From: Sipunculus nudus
Taxonomy: Eukaryota; Annelida; Sipuncula; Golfingiida; Sipunculidae
DNA length: 64,000 nt
Reading direction: 5' to 3'
NCBI GenBank assembly: GCA_026874595.1
Contig: CM049313.1
Location: 68,318,659-68,382,658 of the forward strand
Below are positions 61,397-64,000 of this stretch, piece after piece. The notes beneath the pieces are model-generated. The model had not been told where the DNA came from. It worked only from the letters and a program-made list of their open reading frames with translations, and searched no databases. How positions within the stretch are numbered: the first letter of the stretch is position 1; each line of letters opens with the position of its first letter. The position numbers were made by a program, and so were the translations under genes.

Positions 61397-62230
61397 TGTT
61401 ACGGAACCTAATAATAACAGAACACGTAATCGTGACCAGCATAAGTTTTGTTACAGAAATAAAAAAAAATCAGATTCCGCAACACTAGGCAGCGTGAAAT
61501 GTCTAGGGTAAATGAATAAAGAAGTCGGTGGTTTTTGTTAACAAATTGTTATAATTTATTCTTAACATTACGATACACCAAATCAATACAATTACACATG
61601 ATAACAATAAAAATGTGTAGTACCAGAGTGTCCAGATCCTAGGCTTTGATTTCTGGATACCACCACTGTCACTGCTCAACAACAGTTCTTTAACACAAAT
61701 ATTCCAGATGAAAAGTTCATGTTAATCTTCTCAGAGAATAGTCCGATTTATTCGCGAAAACAATCTGTTGTAATCTAAAAGTGAAGTTTTGGTGATATTC
61801 CCAAAGGCAAACTGAAGACAAACCGTATAAAATCTGTTACAAAGTCCGTAGAATATCTATAGGTTATGCTATTATCGGAAAGGTCCCAAAATTGACGAGA
61901 TAGTCACATGTCACACTCTTCGTGTCCGCTGGTATTTTTCTCTCTGCCGACTCTAAACACAACCCCTATTTATAGCTTTTTCATCCAAAGCCCAGAAACT
62001 TTCAAAATTCACGAACATTCCAAACACAACAATACACGTGCGCCCACAACGCCTGAACAGATCCGAAAACGCTAGACTATACAGTGAGCGCTGTGTTTAC
62101 ACTCCGCGAGAGTTCAGCGAGTGCGGCTCCCACAGCAGCGCACAGGGTCTGCGCTTAACACGAATCAGAATGCCTAGCATATGCCAAGTTATGTAATATC
62201 ACGCGCATTAAAAAACAGATACCTGTACCA
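61397..62230 (-). mobile_element. LTR copy 4, reverse orientation, about 834 bp
   Basis: The + strand begins TGTTACGGAACC and shares, in reverse, the 'cactaggcagcgtgaaatgt', 'gaaaggtcc', TATAAATAGGGG (probable TATA box, near 61970) and 'tctgattcgtgtt' blocks of copies 1-3. The right end CCTGTACCA corresponds to the TGTTACAGG start. No clear target duplication remains. Confidence 0.78.
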
Positions 62231-64000
62231 ATTACAGGTATTATAAACGTATAACCTCTTGTTGTGTTTTAGCCCACATCTTAGCTTACGGTCTTAGCAT
62301 GCCTTCTGTGCAATATTTCACCTCTTCCGGCAAAATGGCCCTTATCTTTTTAATTCATTTCACTGACTGAACATATTAACCTTTTTTGTCAAAATATATG
62401 TATACTTTTCATATTTTTCTAAATTCAGTATTGCCGTTACCCATGTAAATGTAATATGTTTTATGTCATTTTCTGGGATATGTAGACCTTTCGCAATAGA
62501 AAGCTCCCCCGAAATACACTTTTTGTCGATTATTTCTATATTTACTAGGCATTATAAATTCCTGCAGAGGCGGTTTAATGTGGTGTTGGCGCACGCACCC
62601 ATTTTCGGCATAAAGTATTGTGGAAATGGAACACTACGAGCGTAATTTCCGAAAAAAAATTCGCATCATGATGCATTTCAAACTACCAAAGATTCAAATG
62701 GTTTCTACACTATGTGACGGGGAAACTTCCCTTAACCCCCGTACTCTGCACTTACCCCTATTCTCAAATCCTGTGTTTCCCCTTTTCGGGACACGTGCGC
62801 CATGAAGATCCTCAAAGTGTTCGTTACAACTTAGCAAGCTGGATACGTTTACATTCTAAGTGACCACCAACGGCCAGAACGCCTGCTAGAATTTTCTCAA
62901 ATGAGATCCTACGACAGGTGACTCTCTTCTTCATATTTGTTCCTAATGTAAAGACAGCAGTATTCTGTCAAAACAATTATCCATCAATGGTAAAAAGGAA
63001 AAGTCGGTTTTGAAAAGACCTTTTTTTTAGCATGTGTCAATCCAATCTTTCTTTCCTTTTATTTATTTCGTTTATTAATATTTCGTTAGTTATTTTATAT
63101 TGTGGTCGTATAAAGGTAAACTGTGTTCCCCCAAAGGTTGATTCCGAGGTCCCTGCGACCTTAGCTTTGCTGTGTCCTTGCATCCAAAGTCATCTACTGT
63201 ATTGACCACATGAAACCACTGTAGCAGACAGACTGCTGTCAAATAGGAGCTGAACCTGCCATATCCAGTCCATAAAACAAGCTCCTCACAGGGTTAACAG
63301 CCATAACAGCGCTGCTGTTCTGTCATTAAATCGACTAAAGCTTTTATAAAACTGCACCCACCGAAAGCTCTCGACCATTACCGGATACATGAAGCCATGT
63401 CATGCGACTTTAAGCACCTCTTGGTCGTCATTTTCTGCTGTAACACTAACTGTATAATGGCAGGAGACAGCTCCACGTGGCGGGAGGGTGTGTCGTGATG
63501 GGGCTGCATGGTCAGTATTTTGCCTAATAGCATAAGGTAGAAAAAGGAGGTCCCATCGAGTAATGATAAAAGGGATAATGCAAAGTGTGAGTTATTGATC
63601 ACAGAAGACAGATCAAATGTTACCAGTTAAAAAAAAGGTAGTTTCATCACGTTAACAGCTTCTTGAAAAGGCTTTCTCAGTTGCATAAAAAAATCAACTG
63701 TACCGATCACGTGCATGTTATTTTTTACATCTTATTTAGTTCACATCCTCTAGTAAACCTTGTATCTGTAATATTTATCATAACGGTTAAACCTGCACGC
63801 TATTTTCATAACCTGGTTTGGTAACAGGATGAGTGGCTTCGGTATAATACGTCGTCATTTTTTTTCAACGGCTGTTTCTTCGTTTTCAAGCGCGTTAGTA
63901 TGAGCCAAGACGAAGCTGAATCCGAGGTGCTGCCCTGTGTGTAAACAACAAATTACTTGCGTCAAACCCACAGACATACCACAGTGATAATTTCTTAGAT
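62231..64000. other. Intergenic, no gene recognised
   Basis: Several small frames (62463-62645, 62620-62805, 63378-63602 minus) have no support. No repeats of the families above were noticed. Confidence 0.5.

Overview
This window is animal nuclear DNA, most likely from a bivalve mollusc. The evidence is AT-rich intron and repeat sequence, GT-AG introns of 0.6 to 9 kb, animal gene families, and a dense mix of LINEs, solo LTRs, TIR elements, CpG-rich minisatellites and long (TA)n tracts. The species is an inference. No operons, CRISPR arrays or rRNA genes were seen, and no convincing tRNA gene. Most open frames of 60-130 codons are chance frames in repeats.

Two real protein-coding genes can be assembled by eye, both on the + strand. 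Gene 1 (751-14883; first exon probably left of the window) is built from exons 751-777, 1511-1624, 2273-2404, 5106-5402, 6627-6656, 7207-7470 and 14597-14883. Every intron is phase 1. The product is probably secreted and carries three internal repeats resembling the Vps62/DUF946 family. Gene 2 (27100-51178) has five exons: 27100-27122, 33435-33541, 35003-35145, 41503-41603 and 50470-51178. They join in frame into a 360-residue rhodopsin-class GPCR of neuropeptide-receptor type.

The rest is mainly mobile DNA. The last intron of gene 1 holds a 553-bp solo LTR with a perfect 5-bp target duplication. It also holds a 4.2-kb repeat (family B) that was itself invaded by a 2.7-kb TIR element with minisatellite arms. 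Between the genes lie two more LTRs, a reverse-oriented repeat with a family B head and family A body, and a second family B copy. The GPCR introns carry a LINE with a long open reverse-transcriptase frame, a CpG-palindrome minisatellite, a third family B copy, a decayed antisense LINE, and an antisense L1-like LINE split by a 3.35-kb family A insertion. Downstream of the GPCR are a decayed reverse transcriptase, a diverged repeat pair and a fourth LTR in reverse.

The most interesting signal is that families A and B, though different in sequence, share one design. Each has a 13-14 bp head hairpin with a 3-nt loop, internal tandem units of about 320-350 bp, an inverted copy of the head arm near the 3' end, then a TGACC-N3/4-GGTCA hairpin, then CTTG or CTAG. 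This is the layout expected of non-autonomous Helitron2/Helentron-type elements. The family A insertion leaves no clear target duplication, and removing it restores a conserved LINE reading frame.
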